From Anaerolinea thermophila (GTDB taxonomy: Bacteria; Chloroflexota; Anaerolineae; Anaerolineales; Villigracilaceae): DNA of 48,388 nt. How positions within the stretch are numbered: position 1 is the first letter of the stretch; the number at the start of each line of letters is the position of its first letter. The stretch is taken from NCBI GenBank assembly GCA_020721605.1, contig DYML01000003.1:1-48388 (forward strand), given 5' to 3'. Below, one piece after another: positions 27,184 to 37,345 of this stretch. The notes below the pieces were generated by a model. That model was not told the origin of the DNA and searched no databases. It saw only the letters and a program-made list of their open reading frames with translations. Position numbers and translations under genes: made by a program.

Positions 27184-30100
27184 ATGATCTTTACTATGAC
27201 AGCACAAAGGTATAACGGTATGCACGAAAATAAAATTTTTATTCCCAATACTCTTACAGACAGAATATTAAGTTATGCGCATGACAGCGAAGTTCCCGTT
27301 GAAAAAATTTGGCTCGTCACGTTTCAGGCGTTTCTTCACCGTATAACGCAAGAAAGCCCCGTAGTAGTGGCAGCTGCAATTGAAACAAACAAACGCTGGA
27401 ATATTTTCTCAACCGAGTTCAATCAGCCTGTGCCTTTTAGTGAACTGCTTAAAAATCATTTAACAACGCGGGCGGAGGGAATTTCAACGGCGGTCATATT
27501 TCAATATGAAAACGGTGTAACTGCGCAGCCTCCTGAAAACCTCAACCCCATTCTTCATTTAGAAATAAATGACAGCGCAACAGTTTGGCGCTTTGACACA
27601 GCGCACTACTCAACGGATGAAATTAAACATATTCCGCAAATTTTTATTCACTTTGCAGAAAATCTATCGCAAAACTTTAATCAACCCTACGATCAGGTCT
27701 CCCTGCTTGCCCCTGAGCAATGGGCTGAAATGGAATCATGGAATAATACCGAGTCAGACTTCCCGGCAGAAGCCAGCCTACACGGATTAATTTCAGCGCA
27801 AGCCAACAAAGCGCCCGAAAGAATTGCTGTTGTCTACAACGGAGTACGCCTAAGTTATGGGGAAATGGAAAAACGCGCAAACCGTCTTGCGCACGCTTTA
27901 ATAACAGCGGGTGTACAACCTGGCGATGTGATTGGTCTATATATTGACCGCAACCTTGATTTAATTATTGCCCAACTTGCCATTCTCAAAACTGGTGCAG
28001 CCTACGCAGCGCTCGACTTGCAATATCCGCGTGAAATGTTGGCGCATTTATTTAACAACTTTAATCTTCCGTATATTTTGACTCATTCCAATTTAAAAAG
28101 CCTGCTCCCGCCGCATACATCAGGCGTGTTTTTAATAGACGAATTTTTAGAACAAAAAAATCATCCAGCCACTGCGCCAGAGATAGTAGTTGATGCGCGC
28201 GCCGCTGCTTTCATTATTTTTACATCTGGCTCAACAGGTATTCCAAAAGGAGTAATTCATACTCACCGCAATATGATCGCGCGTTTCCATTCGGCATGGG
28301 CGCTTGCCGCCATGAATGCCGAAGATGTTATTAGCCAAACTTCGCCGCTCAGTTCCATTGACGCAGTAGATGAAATTTATTCGCCGTTTTTGCTTGGCGC
28401 TCAAACGGTAATGATTCCGCATAAAATCGTCACCGACCCGCGCCGCCTGGTAGATTTACTTGAAGAAGAAGGGGTTACACGCATGGTGCTGGTGCCATCG
28501 CTGTTGCAGATCATATTAACTACCTATGCGGATATTGATCGGCGGTTAGCCCGTCTAAAAACCTGGTTAATTGGGGGCGAAGCGCTTACAGCCACACTTG
28601 TTAAGCAGTTTTACGAAAGACTCCCACAAGCCAATCTCATTAATTTTTATGGTCTAACTGAGGGAGATGCCACATTTTACCCGGCGGTCATTTCAGAAAT
28701 GCCGCCGCCTGTGGGTCGCCCGATTCAAAATACACGAGTTTATGTCTTGGATTCTCAACTTCAGCCCATGCCACCCGGTTTATCAGGAGAAATTTTCATT
28801 TCAGGAGAGGGGCTATTTAGAGAATATTGGAATCGCCCTGATTTAAATACTGAAAAATGGATGGTCAATCCTTTTAACACCAGCCAAAATGATTCGTTTA
28901 GCCGCCTCTTCAAAACCGGTGACTTGGGACGCTGGCAGCCTGACGGACAATTACAATACCTCGGACGCCGTGACCGTATGGTAAAAATTCGCAGTTTTCG
29001 AGTGGAGTTGGGAGAGGTGGAAGCCGCGCTGGCAGTGAACCCACTTATTCGGGAGTGCGCTGTCCGTGTTTGGCAAACCGAATCTGCCAATCACGCAGTG
29101 GCCTACCAGCCACGCATTGTGGCGTATGCTGTTTTAAAAGAATCTGCCCAGACAACCCCCGCGCAAATCCGCGACTCACTAAAAGAACGCCTGCCAGACT
29201 ACGCCCTGCCAAAACAAGTGACGCTGCTAAATTCGCTTCCATATTTGCCCAATGGAAAAATTGACTATCGGGCGCTACCAGAGCCAAGCGAATCTGAAAC
29301 GCCGATGGCGGAAAACTTTTGTGCGCCAACAGATGAATTTGAGTTGTATCTGGTGAAACTTTGGGAGCGGCTGCTAAATCGCCGCCCAATTGGCACACAA
29401 GACAACTTCTTTGACCTTGGCGGCGATTCACTGCTTGTCATTTTGATGATTACAGAACTTGAAAAAGAACTAGGGCAAACGCTTTCTTTGGCATTACTTT
29501 TTCATACGCCCACCATTGCCCAGCTTGCCCCCGCGCTAAAAGAGAAAGGTTGGAAACCCGCCTGGTCATCGCTGGTTCCTATTCAACCACATGGCTCAAA
29601 ACCGCCACTGTTTTGCGTACACGCCGACGGCGGAGCCTTCTTCTACAATCGCTTCACCAGCCATATTTCTCCCCAACAACCTTTATACGGTATTCAGGCG
29701 CGTGGATTAGACGGAAAAGAATCTCCATTTACAAACATTAAAGAAATGGCTCAGCAATACATTAAAGAAATTCGCTCGGTGCAGCCAAAAGGTCCTTATA
29801 TCATCAGCGGGTTTTCAATGGGCGGAGTAGTTGTGTATGAAATTGCGCAACAACTCCTGCACGACCATGAAGAGCCAAGCCTTGTAATTTTTCTGGATGC
29901 GCCAAGCCCAACCTACCCCGAAATGCTGCCAAAGCATAACAAAGGGTTTTTGAGCAAATTAAAGAATTTTTTTGATTTGCCTGCAAATAAAAAAATAGAG
30001 CATATCGCCATTCGGTCTTCCAAACGCTGGAACGAATTACAAGATGAGACCCTCAGCCGTCTTTACTTATTATTCAAGCAGCCATTACCCCCTGCTTTGC

Positions 30101-30378
30101 GCATCCATGTTGTTCGCAAAACAAATCAACGAATTTCAGATTTGTATCAACCGCAGCCCTACGCGGGGGATGTAACCGTATTAAGAGCCAGTGAACAAAT
30201 GCCCGGCGCCAAACCAGACCGCACACTGGGCTGGGGGCAATATGTAATCGGGTCTGTAAATGATTTTGTGATTCCTGGGGATCACGAGTCTGTATTTCAA
30301 GAACCAAATGTCGGTCTTCTGGCAAGGCAATTACAATTGAGTATTGATCACTGGCTGGAAAAACAGCAAAAAACATAG
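27184..30378 (+). CDS. Single-module NRPS: partial condensation-like N-terminus, adenylation, PCP and thioesterase domains
   Basis: A3 IIFTSGSTGIPKGVIHTHRNM, A5 NFYGLTEGDATF, A7/A8 FKTGDLGRWQPDGQLQYLGRRDRMVKIRSFRVELGEVE, A10 PNGKIDYRAL; PCP DNFFDLGGDSLLVI; TE GFSMGGVVVYEIAQQL. Likely start 27220. Confidence 0.9.
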   Translation: MIFTMTAQRYNGMHENKIFIPNTLTDRILSYAHDSEVPVEKIWLVTFQAFLHRITQESPVVVAAAIETNKRWNIFSTEFNQPVPFSELLKNHLTTRAEGISTAVIFQYENGVTAQPPENLNPILHLEINDSATVWRFDTAHYSTDEIKHIPQIFIHFAENLSQNFNQPYDQVSLLAPEQWAEMESWNNTESDFPAEASLHGLISAQANKAPERIAVVYNGVRLSYGEMEKRANRLAHALITAGVQPGDVIGLYIDRNLDLIIAQLAILKTGAAYAALDLQYPREMLAHLFNNFNLPYILTHSNLKSLLPPHTSGVFLIDEFLEQKNHPATAPEIVVDARAAAFIIFTSGSTGIPKGVIHTHRNMIARFHSAWALAAMNAEDVISQTSPLSSIDAVDEIYSPFLLGAQTVMIPHKIVTDPRRLVDLLEEEGVTRMVLVPSLLQIILTTYADIDRRLARLKTWLIGGEALTATLVKQFYERLPQANLINFYGLTEGDATFYPAVISEMPPPVGRPIQNTRVYVLDSQLQPMPPGLSGEIFISGEGLFREYWNRPDLNTEKWMVNPFNTSQNDSFSRLFKTGDLGRWQPDGQLQYLGRRDRMVKIRSFRVELGEVEAALAVNPLIRECAVRVWQTESANHAVAYQPRIVAYAVLKESAQTTPAQIRDSLKERLPDYALPKQVTLLNSLPYLPNGKIDYRALPEPSESETPMAENFCAPTDEFELYLVKLWERLLNRRPIGTQDNFFDLGGDSLLVILMITELEKELGQTLSLALLFHTPTIAQLAPALKEKGWKPAWSSLVPIQPHGSKPPLFCVHADGGAFFYNRFTSHISPQQPLYGIQARGLDGKESPFTNIKEMAQQYIKEIRSVQPKGPYIISGFSMGGVVVYEIAQQLLHDHEEPSLVIFLDAPSPTYPEMLPKHNKGFLSKLKNFFDLPANKKIEHIAIRSSKRWNELQDETLSRLYLLFKQPLPPALRIHVVRKTNQRISDLYQPQPYAGDVTVLRASEQMPGAKPDRTLGWGQYVIGSVNDFVIPGDHESVFQEPNVGLLARQLQLSIDHWLEKQQKT

Positions 30379-30397
30379 ACAGACCCTGATGTAAAAA

Positions 30398-32305
30398 TTA
30401 CCAAGCGTGTACTTTTTCAGATTCTATGGCGTCTTTGCGCCCAAGCACTTTATAAATGTTAACGGGCTTGGTTTTGCCTTTCACGGTAACTGCATCTACA
30501 AATTCTGTTTCAAATTCATCTTTAACGGATTGATAAGTGCTTTCACTGATCAAGATGGGCCATGAGTAGGTTTTTGTCAGGTCTTGCAAGCGGGCAGCCA
30601 GGTTTGCGTTATCGCCAATGATGGTGTAGTTAATGCGCTCTTTTGAACCCAGCAAGCCAACAAACACTTCTCCGGTATTGATTCCAATTCCAATGTTGAA
30701 TCTTTTTTCAAGGCGTTGTTCAGCCAGCCATGTTTCGGAAAGATCGTCCAGCGCCTTAAGCATATCCACTGCCGCTCGAACAGTGCGCGCGGCATGATCT
30801 TCAAATGAAACAGGCTCTCCAAAAAACGCTACAATGGCATCCCCTTCGTATTTATCCACTGTGCCGCCGTAATTATGAACCACTGCGGTCATGGCTTCAA
30901 GATAGGGGTTAAGTAAGTTAACCACGCCTTCAGGGGAAAGTTTTTCTGAAAGAGTCGTAAACCCGCGAATATCAGAAAATAAGATGGTTAAATTAGCGCG
31001 TTTGTTGAGCGAGTTAATATCTTGCGTTTTAACCATTTGATCGACCATTTCTGGTGCAATAAAACGGCTAAACAAATTACGCAAGCGGCGTTTTTCCAGT
31101 TCCTGTGCAACGGCTTGTTCAAGAGTTGGAATGACAACGCCTAAAAACAACATAGTTAAGGGGAATACAATTGGCAAGATGTAGTTGCTTTTGGTCAAAA
31201 CCAAAAAACTAAAGATAATGTACGCCACCATCACGCCGCCCAAGACCAAAACAGTAATACTTGGACGCTGTGACCTTGCTATAAAAGCAGCGATAATGGC
31301 AGCCATCACAACCAGCATAAGAGCCAACCAAGGCGGGGCTTCAGTTAAATATTTCCCTTGAAGGATAGTGTCTATCGCATTGGCAACAACCTCCACCCCG
31401 GCAGTAGGGATTTGTGTCGCATAGGGCGTTGGATATACGTCTTGCAGAGTGACAGTGGTTGCGCCGATCAGAACAATCTTGTCACGGAATGCCTCTGGGT
31501 TTTCCTCCAGAGTCACGCCGTCGTGTACATTTGCCGCAGAATAGGTGGTATATGTGCCAGCCGCCCCCGCGTAGTTGATCAAAATCTGCTTGCTGTGAAG
31601 GGGCACGTTTGCATGATTGTATTGCAGGCTGGTATTGGTTGGCTTTGCGGGTTGATCGGCGCCCATGTATAGCCTTGCAACTTCAAAAGCCCAATTGTAA
31701 TAAACCTGATCTTGAAACAAATCATACGCCTGCACACTGCGCACAATGGCATCTTCATCTCGCGTAAAGGCTGTGATTCCCACTCCGTCCAAAACTTGTA
31801 AATAAGCGGGCAGAGGTTGGGATAAACTGGAAACCATATAAGTGGTGGATGGGTCTTTGGCAATCTGCGCAACGGTGACTGAAGCAGGAACTTTTGCCAA
31901 AGAATCGGCAAGCAGCGGGTCATTTTCTGATTCGGAATCTGGCGCAAACAAAAACAGGTCCAATCCAACGACCTTGCCGCCGCCGTTGTTAATCTGATCC
32001 ACAATTTCGGCATAATAGGCGCGAGACCAGGGCCAACGGTAACCAGTCCAGTTGAATGAAAAATCATCAATGGCTACAATGACAATATCCTCGGATGCGT
32101 CTTGTGACCCGCGCAAGCGCATTAGCGCATCCCGCGCGGAATATTCCAGCCGCCCAAATGGCGTGGTAACGCCTGGAATGATCTCCAGCATTTGAAATAG
32201 AAGCACCGCAATTGTAGTGCCAAACAATAACAAAAAACGTAAATTGAAGGGCTGTTTTTCTTGCATCAGTTTTTTCATGGGCTTTTCCATTTTATCCATA
32301 CGCAA
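30398..32305 (-). CDS. CHASE2-domain adenylate/guanylate cyclase
   Basis: Extracellular ASEDIVIVAIDDFSFNWTGYRWPWSRAYYAEIVDQINNGGGKVVGLDLFLF; three TM segments; cyclase core NLTILFSDIRGFTTLSEKL...DKYEGDAIVAFFG...IGIGINTGEVFVGLLGSKERINYTIIGDNANLAARL. Confidence 0.93.
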   Translation of the reverse strand: MRMDKMEKPMKKLMQEKQPFNLRFLLLFGTTIAVLLFQMLEIIPGVTTPFGRLEYSARDALMRLRGSQDASEDIVIVAIDDFSFNWTGYRWPWSRAYYAEIVDQINNGGGKVVGLDLFLFAPDSESENDPLLADSLAKVPASVTVAQIAKDPSTTYMVSSLSQPLPAYLQVLDGVGITAFTRDEDAIVRSVQAYDLFQDQVYYNWAFEVARLYMGADQPAKPTNTSLQYNHANVPLHSKQILINYAGAAGTYTTYSAANVHDGVTLEENPEAFRDKIVLIGATTVTLQDVYPTPYATQIPTAGVEVVANAIDTILQGKYLTEAPPWLALMLVVMAAIIAAFIARSQRPSITVLVLGGVMVAYIIFSFLVLTKSNYILPIVFPLTMLFLGVVIPTLEQAVAQELEKRRLRNLFSRFIAPEMVDQMVKTQDINSLNKRANLTILFSDIRGFTTLSEKLSPEGVVNLLNPYLEAMTAVVHNYGGTVDKYEGDAIVAFFGEPVSFEDHAARTVRAAVDMLKALDDLSETWLAEQRLEKRFNIGIGINTGEVFVGLLGSKERINYTIIGDNANLAARLQDLTKTYSWPILISESTYQSVKDEFETEFVDAVTVKGKTKPVNIYKVLGRKDAIESEKVHAW

Positions 32306-32491
32306 GCCATTTGCCTGCCTGAGTTGATTATTTTATCGTACAAAAGATATGCCGATCAACAGGAAATTTTTTGAGCGGGTCAACATCAAGTACCCCTTTG
32401 GGTAATAGACTTACCCACAACCCAATTCTATAATAATAAAATTCCTGCTGAACGCAAGGATAATCATTCAAAATTATTGAGGAGAAATTCC

Positions 32492-33904
32492 ATGACCAAG
32501 ACAGTCAAAGAAGTGCTGGATATGAACAAACAGGCGCAGATCGTAGATTTGCGTTTCGTAGACCTGCCCGGCACCTGGCAGCATTTCACCATCCCTGCAC
32601 ATCGCCTTGACGAAGACTTTTTCAAGGAGGGTATCCCCTTTGACGGTTCTTCCATTCGCGGTTTTCAAGAAATTCACGAATCAGATATGCTTCTTATTCC
32701 TGACCCAGACACAGCCTTCATAGACCCTGTTGCAGAAATACCGACCCTCGTTCTCAGTTGCGATGTGCATGACCCAATCACCCTGGAAGCCTACGACCGC
32801 GACCCGCGTTATGTTGCGCGCAAAGCAGAAGCCTACCTCAAGACAACCGGCATTGCCGATACCATCTTCATTGGACCTGAAGCCGAATTCTTTGTCTTTG
32901 ACAATATCCGCTACTCAACCAACACCTACGAATCCTACTATCATATTGACAGTGAAGAAGGCTGGTGGAACAGCGGTCACAACGATGGACCCAACTACGG
33001 CGGGCAGATTTCTCCCAAACGCGGGTATTTCCCCGTGCCGCCAACAGACACGCTCCAAACCATCCGCTCCAAATTTATGCTGGCGTTGGAAACCGCTGGC
33101 GTGCCGATGGAATTACATCACCACGAAGTAGCAACAGCGGGTCAGTCTGAAATGGGAATGCGCTTTAATACACTCACCCGCATGGCAGACCAAACCCTGC
33201 TTTACAAATATATTGTAAAAAATGTTGCCCGCCAAAATGGCAAAACGGCAACCTTCATGCCCAAGCCCTTATTTGGTGATAACGGCTCTGGAATGCACGT
33301 CCACTCCTCCTTGTGGAAGGGAGACGAAAACGTCTTCTATGATGAAAAAGGATACGCCGGTCTTTCACAAACTGCCAAATATTACATCGGCGGGCTGCTC
33401 AAACACGCGCCGGCGCTGCTTGCGCTTACATCCCCCACCACCAACTCCTTCCGCCGCTTGGTGCCAGGCTTTGAAGCGCCTGTCAATCTTGCATATTCAC
33501 AGCGCAACCGTTCTGCTATTTGCCGCATTCCTGTCACCAAAAGCGTAAAAGCCAAGCGGGTGGAATTTCGCGCTCCAGACGCATCATCCAACCCCTACCT
33601 TGCATTTTCCGCAATCCTCATGGCGGGCTTGGACGGCATTCAAAACAAGATAGACCCAGGGTTGCCGCAAGACAAAGACTTGTACGAATTGCCCGCCGAA
33701 GAGAAGAAACTAATCAAGCAGGTTCCTGGTTCGCTGGAAGATGTGTTGTACGCGCTGGAAGCCGACCATGAATTTTTGCTCAAAGGCAATGTCTTTACAA
33801 CAGACTTTCTTGAGTCTTACATTGATTACAAACGGGTACACGAATTAGACCCCATGCGCCTGCGCCCCACGCCTTACGAATTTTCTCTTTACTTTGACTG
33901 CTAG
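32492..33904 (+). CDS. glnA: Glutamine synthetase, type I
   Basis: VDLPGTWQHFTIPA, FDGSSIRGFQEIHESDMLLIPDPDTAFIDP, GPEAEFFVFDNIRY, MPKPLFGDNGSGMHVHSSLW, adenylylation-site-like KDLYELPAEE. GGAG RBS upstream of ATG 32492. Confidence 0.97.
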   Translation: MTKTVKEVLDMNKQAQIVDLRFVDLPGTWQHFTIPAHRLDEDFFKEGIPFDGSSIRGFQEIHESDMLLIPDPDTAFIDPVAEIPTLVLSCDVHDPITLEAYDRDPRYVARKAEAYLKTTGIADTIFIGPEAEFFVFDNIRYSTNTYESYYHIDSEEGWWNSGHNDGPNYGGQISPKRGYFPVPPTDTLQTIRSKFMLALETAGVPMELHHHEVATAGQSEMGMRFNTLTRMADQTLLYKYIVKNVARQNGKTATFMPKPLFGDNGSGMHVHSSLWKGDENVFYDEKGYAGLSQTAKYYIGGLLKHAPALLALTSPTTNSFRRLVPGFEAPVNLAYSQRNRSAICRIPVTKSVKAKRVEFRAPDASSNPYLAFSAILMAGLDGIQNKIDPGLPQDKDLYELPAEEKKLIKQVPGSLEDVLYALEADHEFLLKGNVFTTDFLESYIDYKRVHELDPMRLRPTPYEFSLYFDC

Positions 33905-33926
33905 GCAGTAAAATACCTCTCACGCC

Positions 33927-33975
33927 GACAGTTGATTGCGATCCAACAGGTTTGCAATCAACTGTCATTTTTATT
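33927..33975 (+). terminator. Intrinsic terminator downstream of glnA
   Basis: Perfect 13-bp stem gacagttgattgc / gcaatcaactgtc, 14-nt loop, followed by atttttatt. Confidence 0.85.
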
Positions 33976-34032
33976 AAAGCAGTTCAACCAGTAGAGTGAA
34001 TTACAATTACCCAGCAAAATCTATAAAAACAA

Positions 34033-36264
34033 ATGATGAACCATCAACCTTCCGCCCCCGAAACGCAAGAAGCCAAATTATTTGAAGTGCTGGCAAGCCT
34101 CAACCAAATTAGCCACGCCATTAATCACATTGGGGCGGGTGATGCAACCAACAGCGGCGTCAGTTTGCAGTTAATTGTAGAGAGCGCCATTCGAGTCGTA
34201 CCTGGCTCCTCGGCTGTGATTCACACCTACGACCAACCCAGCGGCAGGTTTGAAACTGCGTCGCGGGTTTCTGCCCAGGCGGAAGGTCACGCCCTATCCA
34301 CTCACCCCGCCTACTCCGATGATGCCCCGCGACCCAATGGGATTGGCATTCGCACCATTCAACGCAGATACAGCTACGAAGAACACGACCTTGAAGTACA
34401 CCCCTACCATGCCGACTTGGGCGTAAAAGAAGTTGGCTGTTTTCCATTGGTGGTTGCCAAACAAACGGTTGGAATTTTATATATCTATTTATATGAAAAA
34501 AGAGAATTTACAAAACTTGAACAATTAATGCTGGATCATTTTGTCAATCAGGCGGCAATGGCAATTTACCATGCGCGGCGGCTGACAGGCGTTCACCGTG
34601 ACCTGGCGCGCAAGGAAGATGAACTCAACCGCCTGCATCGCGCCGGATTAATTATCTCTTCACGCTTGCGGCTAAAAGAAACGCTTGAATCCATTTTGCA
34701 ATTGGCGCTGGAAGTCACCAACGCCCACTATGGAATTTTTCGCCTTTTGGACAAAAGCGGAGAATTTTTAATTACCAGCGCCGTAGGCGGCAATCAAATG
34801 AATCGCCCACTGGTCGAAAAAATCCCCTTAAATGGCAACAGTGTCATGGCGCATGTGGCGCGCACCAGACAGCCTGTGCTTATTTCTGACCTGAGAGCTG
34901 CGCCCTGGTCTCAAGTGTATTACCCGCTTGATTCAAATTTAAAAATGCTTGCCGAATTGGCAGTTCCACTCGTGAATGCCAGCGGAAGGCTGGAAGGCGT
35001 ACTAAATTTGGAAAGCCCCGAAGCCGAATCGTTTTCTGAAGATGACAGCCACATGCTGCAATCTCTGGCAACTTATGCCGTGACTGCCATTCAAGAAGTA
35101 AGGCTGCTAGACGCCTTGCAAGAAGTTGCGCGGCTGCTGCTCGCCGAACCACGCCAAAAAGTGTTCGACCATCTCACCGCAACCGCCAACGACCTGCTCA
35201 ACACATCCTCCAGCATGATCTGGCTTGCCTCAGATAATCAAATCGTATTAACCGCATCAAACGGCAGCCTAAATTACGCAACCCTCATGGCGCGCCCGCA
35301 AGGGTTGGTGGAATGCGCCATTGTGCAGAAAAAAAAGATTTCAAGCGAAGTAGACGAATCACAGAACGGCACACGCGCTTTGATTGTGCCTTTATTTATT
35401 GGGGAAGATGAACAGGCGTTGGGCGCGTTCAGCGTATGCAGTTTGGCGCCTAACACAGGTAGAATTGCCGAATCGGAATGGGACGAAAAAGTGCTAACCT
35501 GCCTGGCGCATTACGCCGTGCTGGCAATTCAAAACGAAGCGCGGCAAGAGGCGTTGCAATCCTCACAAGAGCAACATTGGACAGCCGAAACCTTTGCCGC
35601 AGTGGGAGATATTTCAGCCAATTTACTGCACAACATGAACAACAAAGTTGGCATCATTCCCGTGCGCATTCAAGCCATTCAAGATAAATACCCGCAATTA
35701 CTTGAAAGCGACCCCTATCTCAACAAAAGCCTGAAAGAAATTGAGCGCAGCGCCATGGAAGCCATGCAGATCGTGCAGGAAAATCTATCCCACCTGCGCC
35801 CAATTCACATGGAAAAAATTCACATCGCCGCCAGTGTCGCCGAAGCCCTCCACACCATGCAGATCTCGCCAAATATTCAAGTTGAAGTGGAAGGACTGGA
35901 GCAACTCCCGCTGATTGCAGCCAGCGGACACAGCCTTGCGCTGGTCTTTAAAAACTTAATCGAAAACGCAAACGCCGCCATGAACGGAAAAGGCGCCATA
36001 AAAATTCGGGGTCACGCCAGCGACAAATGGGTGCAAGTCTCCATCATGGATGACGGTCCCGGCATTCCGCCCGAATTACATCATCAAATTTTTGAATTGC
36101 ATTTCAGCGGGCGCGCAAACGCACACCCAGGCAAACTGGGGTTTGGGTTATGGTGGGTCAAAACACTTATGACACGCCTCGGCGGTTTGGCGCTGGTGGA
36201 AAGCGATGGTCAGCATGGCGCAACCTTTATACTGCGCCTGCCGCGAGCAGAGAAATCAACATGA
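34033..36264 (+). CDS. GAF-domain sensor histidine kinase
   Basis: Two or more GAF-like regions; HATPase KNLIENANAAMNGKGAIKIRG...IMDDGPGIPPELHHQIFELHFSGRANAHPGKLGFGLWWVKTLMTRLGG; H-box LLHNMNNKVGII. Confidence 0.88.
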   Translation: MMNHQPSAPETQEAKLFEVLASLNQISHAINHIGAGDATNSGVSLQLIVESAIRVVPGSSAVIHTYDQPSGRFETASRVSAQAEGHALSTHPAYSDDAPRPNGIGIRTIQRRYSYEEHDLEVHPYHADLGVKEVGCFPLVVAKQTVGILYIYLYEKREFTKLEQLMLDHFVNQAAMAIYHARRLTGVHRDLARKEDELNRLHRAGLIISSRLRLKETLESILQLALEVTNAHYGIFRLLDKSGEFLITSAVGGNQMNRPLVEKIPLNGNSVMAHVARTRQPVLISDLRAAPWSQVYYPLDSNLKMLAELAVPLVNASGRLEGVLNLESPEAESFSEDDSHMLQSLATYAVTAIQEVRLLDALQEVARLLLAEPRQKVFDHLTATANDLLNTSSSMIWLASDNQIVLTASNGSLNYATLMARPQGLVECAIVQKKKISSEVDESQNGTRALIVPLFIGEDEQALGAFSVCSLAPNTGRIAESEWDEKVLTCLAHYAVLAIQNEARQEALQSSQEQHWTAETFAAVGDISANLLHNMNNKVGIIPVRIQAIQDKYPQLLESDPYLNKSLKEIERSAMEAMQIVQENLSHLRPIHMEKIHIAASVAEALHTMQISPNIQVEVEGLEQLPLIAASGHSLALVFKNLIENANAAMNGKGAIKIRGHASDKWVQVSIMDDGPGIPPELHHQIFELHFSGRANAHPGKLGFGLWWVKTLMTRLGGLALVESDGQHGATFILRLPRAEKST

Positions 36265-37340
36265 AAAAGCCCACCCTTCGCGCGCTCATCGTTGAAGACG
36301 ATCTATCCTGGCAGCAAATATTAAGTGAAATTCTGACGGACTGCGGATTGGAAGTGGATATTGCCAACAACGTAGACGAATCCGCCCGCCTGCTAAAAGC
36401 CCACCCGCACCGTCTGGCAGTGGTTGATCTTTCACTTTCACCCAACGACCACAACAACTACGACGGCTTGCGCGTGCTGGATTCTATCCGCCGCCTTGAC
36501 CCCAACTGTAAACCCATTCTTTTAACAGGTTTCGCAACTGTCGAACTGGCAGTCACCGCGCTAACAGATTACGGCGCATTTACTTTTTTACGCAAGGAAA
36601 GTTTTCATCGCAGTCAATTTCGAGACATCGTGTATCGCATACTGGTCAGCCCGCCGCATCTCGCCGCCGCGCTTCCTTCTGCCGAGCAAAAAAACTCTGC
36701 GCCTGCCGCAAAGAACCAGACAAACCCACAAAAAATTACCCAGGAAAAAGCGCTGGTTGTTGAAGATGACGCCGGCTGGAGAAGTATGCTTGAAGAACTT
36801 TTAAGCGATGCGGGCTTTCAAGTGCGCGCCTGCGCCAGTTTTGGCGATGCGCTTGGGTATCTTCGCCGTGAAAAAATTACGCTGGCGGTGCTAGACCTAT
36901 CCCTGCAAACATCTGTCGCCGCAGAAAAAAATACCGCCAACGACTTAAATTTGGAAGGCTACCGCCTGCTCAACACCACCCGTGCAGAAGGCATTGCATC
37001 CATTGTCGTCAGCGGAACCAGTGAGCCGGAAGAAATTCAATGGGTGTATTCAGAATATGCCATATCTGCCTACATTGAAAAGCAAACCTTCGACCGCGCC
37101 ACCTTTCGGCGCGTGGTCGAAGAGACCCGCCTCACCCGCAATGCAAAAAGTGAATTAAGCGCCCTGACAGACCGCGAGCGCGAAGTTCTCAATTTGCTGG
37201 CGCAAGGCTTAACCAACAAAGAAATTGCAGAAAAATTATTTATCACCACAAACACGGTCAAACGCCACTTGAAAGCCATTTTTGAAAAACTGGACGTACA
37301 CACCCGCTCTGCGGCAACCGCCAAAGTTGCCGCAGGCTAA
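36261..37340 (+). CDS. Response regulator with two receiver domains and LuxR-type HTH; start overlaps upstream stop (ATGA)
   Basis: REC1 LRALIVEDDLSWQQIL...AVVDLSLSP...ILLTGFATVE; REC2 ALVVEDDAGWRSMLEELL...AVLDLSLQ...IVVSGTSEPEE; HTH LTDREREVLNLLAQGLTNKEIAEKLFITTNTVKRHLKAIFEKL. Confidence 0.9.
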   Translation: MKKPTLRALIVEDDLSWQQILSEILTDCGLEVDIANNVDESARLLKAHPHRLAVVDLSLSPNDHNNYDGLRVLDSIRRLDPNCKPILLTGFATVELAVTALTDYGAFTFLRKESFHRSQFRDIVYRILVSPPHLAAALPSAEQKNSAPAAKNQTNPQKITQEKALVVEDDAGWRSMLEELLSDAGFQVRACASFGDALGYLRREKITLAVLDLSLQTSVAAEKNTANDLNLEGYRLLNTTRAEGIASIVVSGTSEPEEIQWVYSEYAISAYIEKQTFDRATFRRVVEETRLTRNAKSELSALTDREREVLNLLAQGLTNKEIAEKLFITTNTVKRHLKAIFEKLDVHTRSAATAKVAAG

Positions 37341-37345
37341 CAAAA

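Noticed and set aside
30379-30397. Terminator between the convergent NRPS and cyclase genes
   Set aside because: Spacer is under 20 bp and I see no convincing stem-loop.
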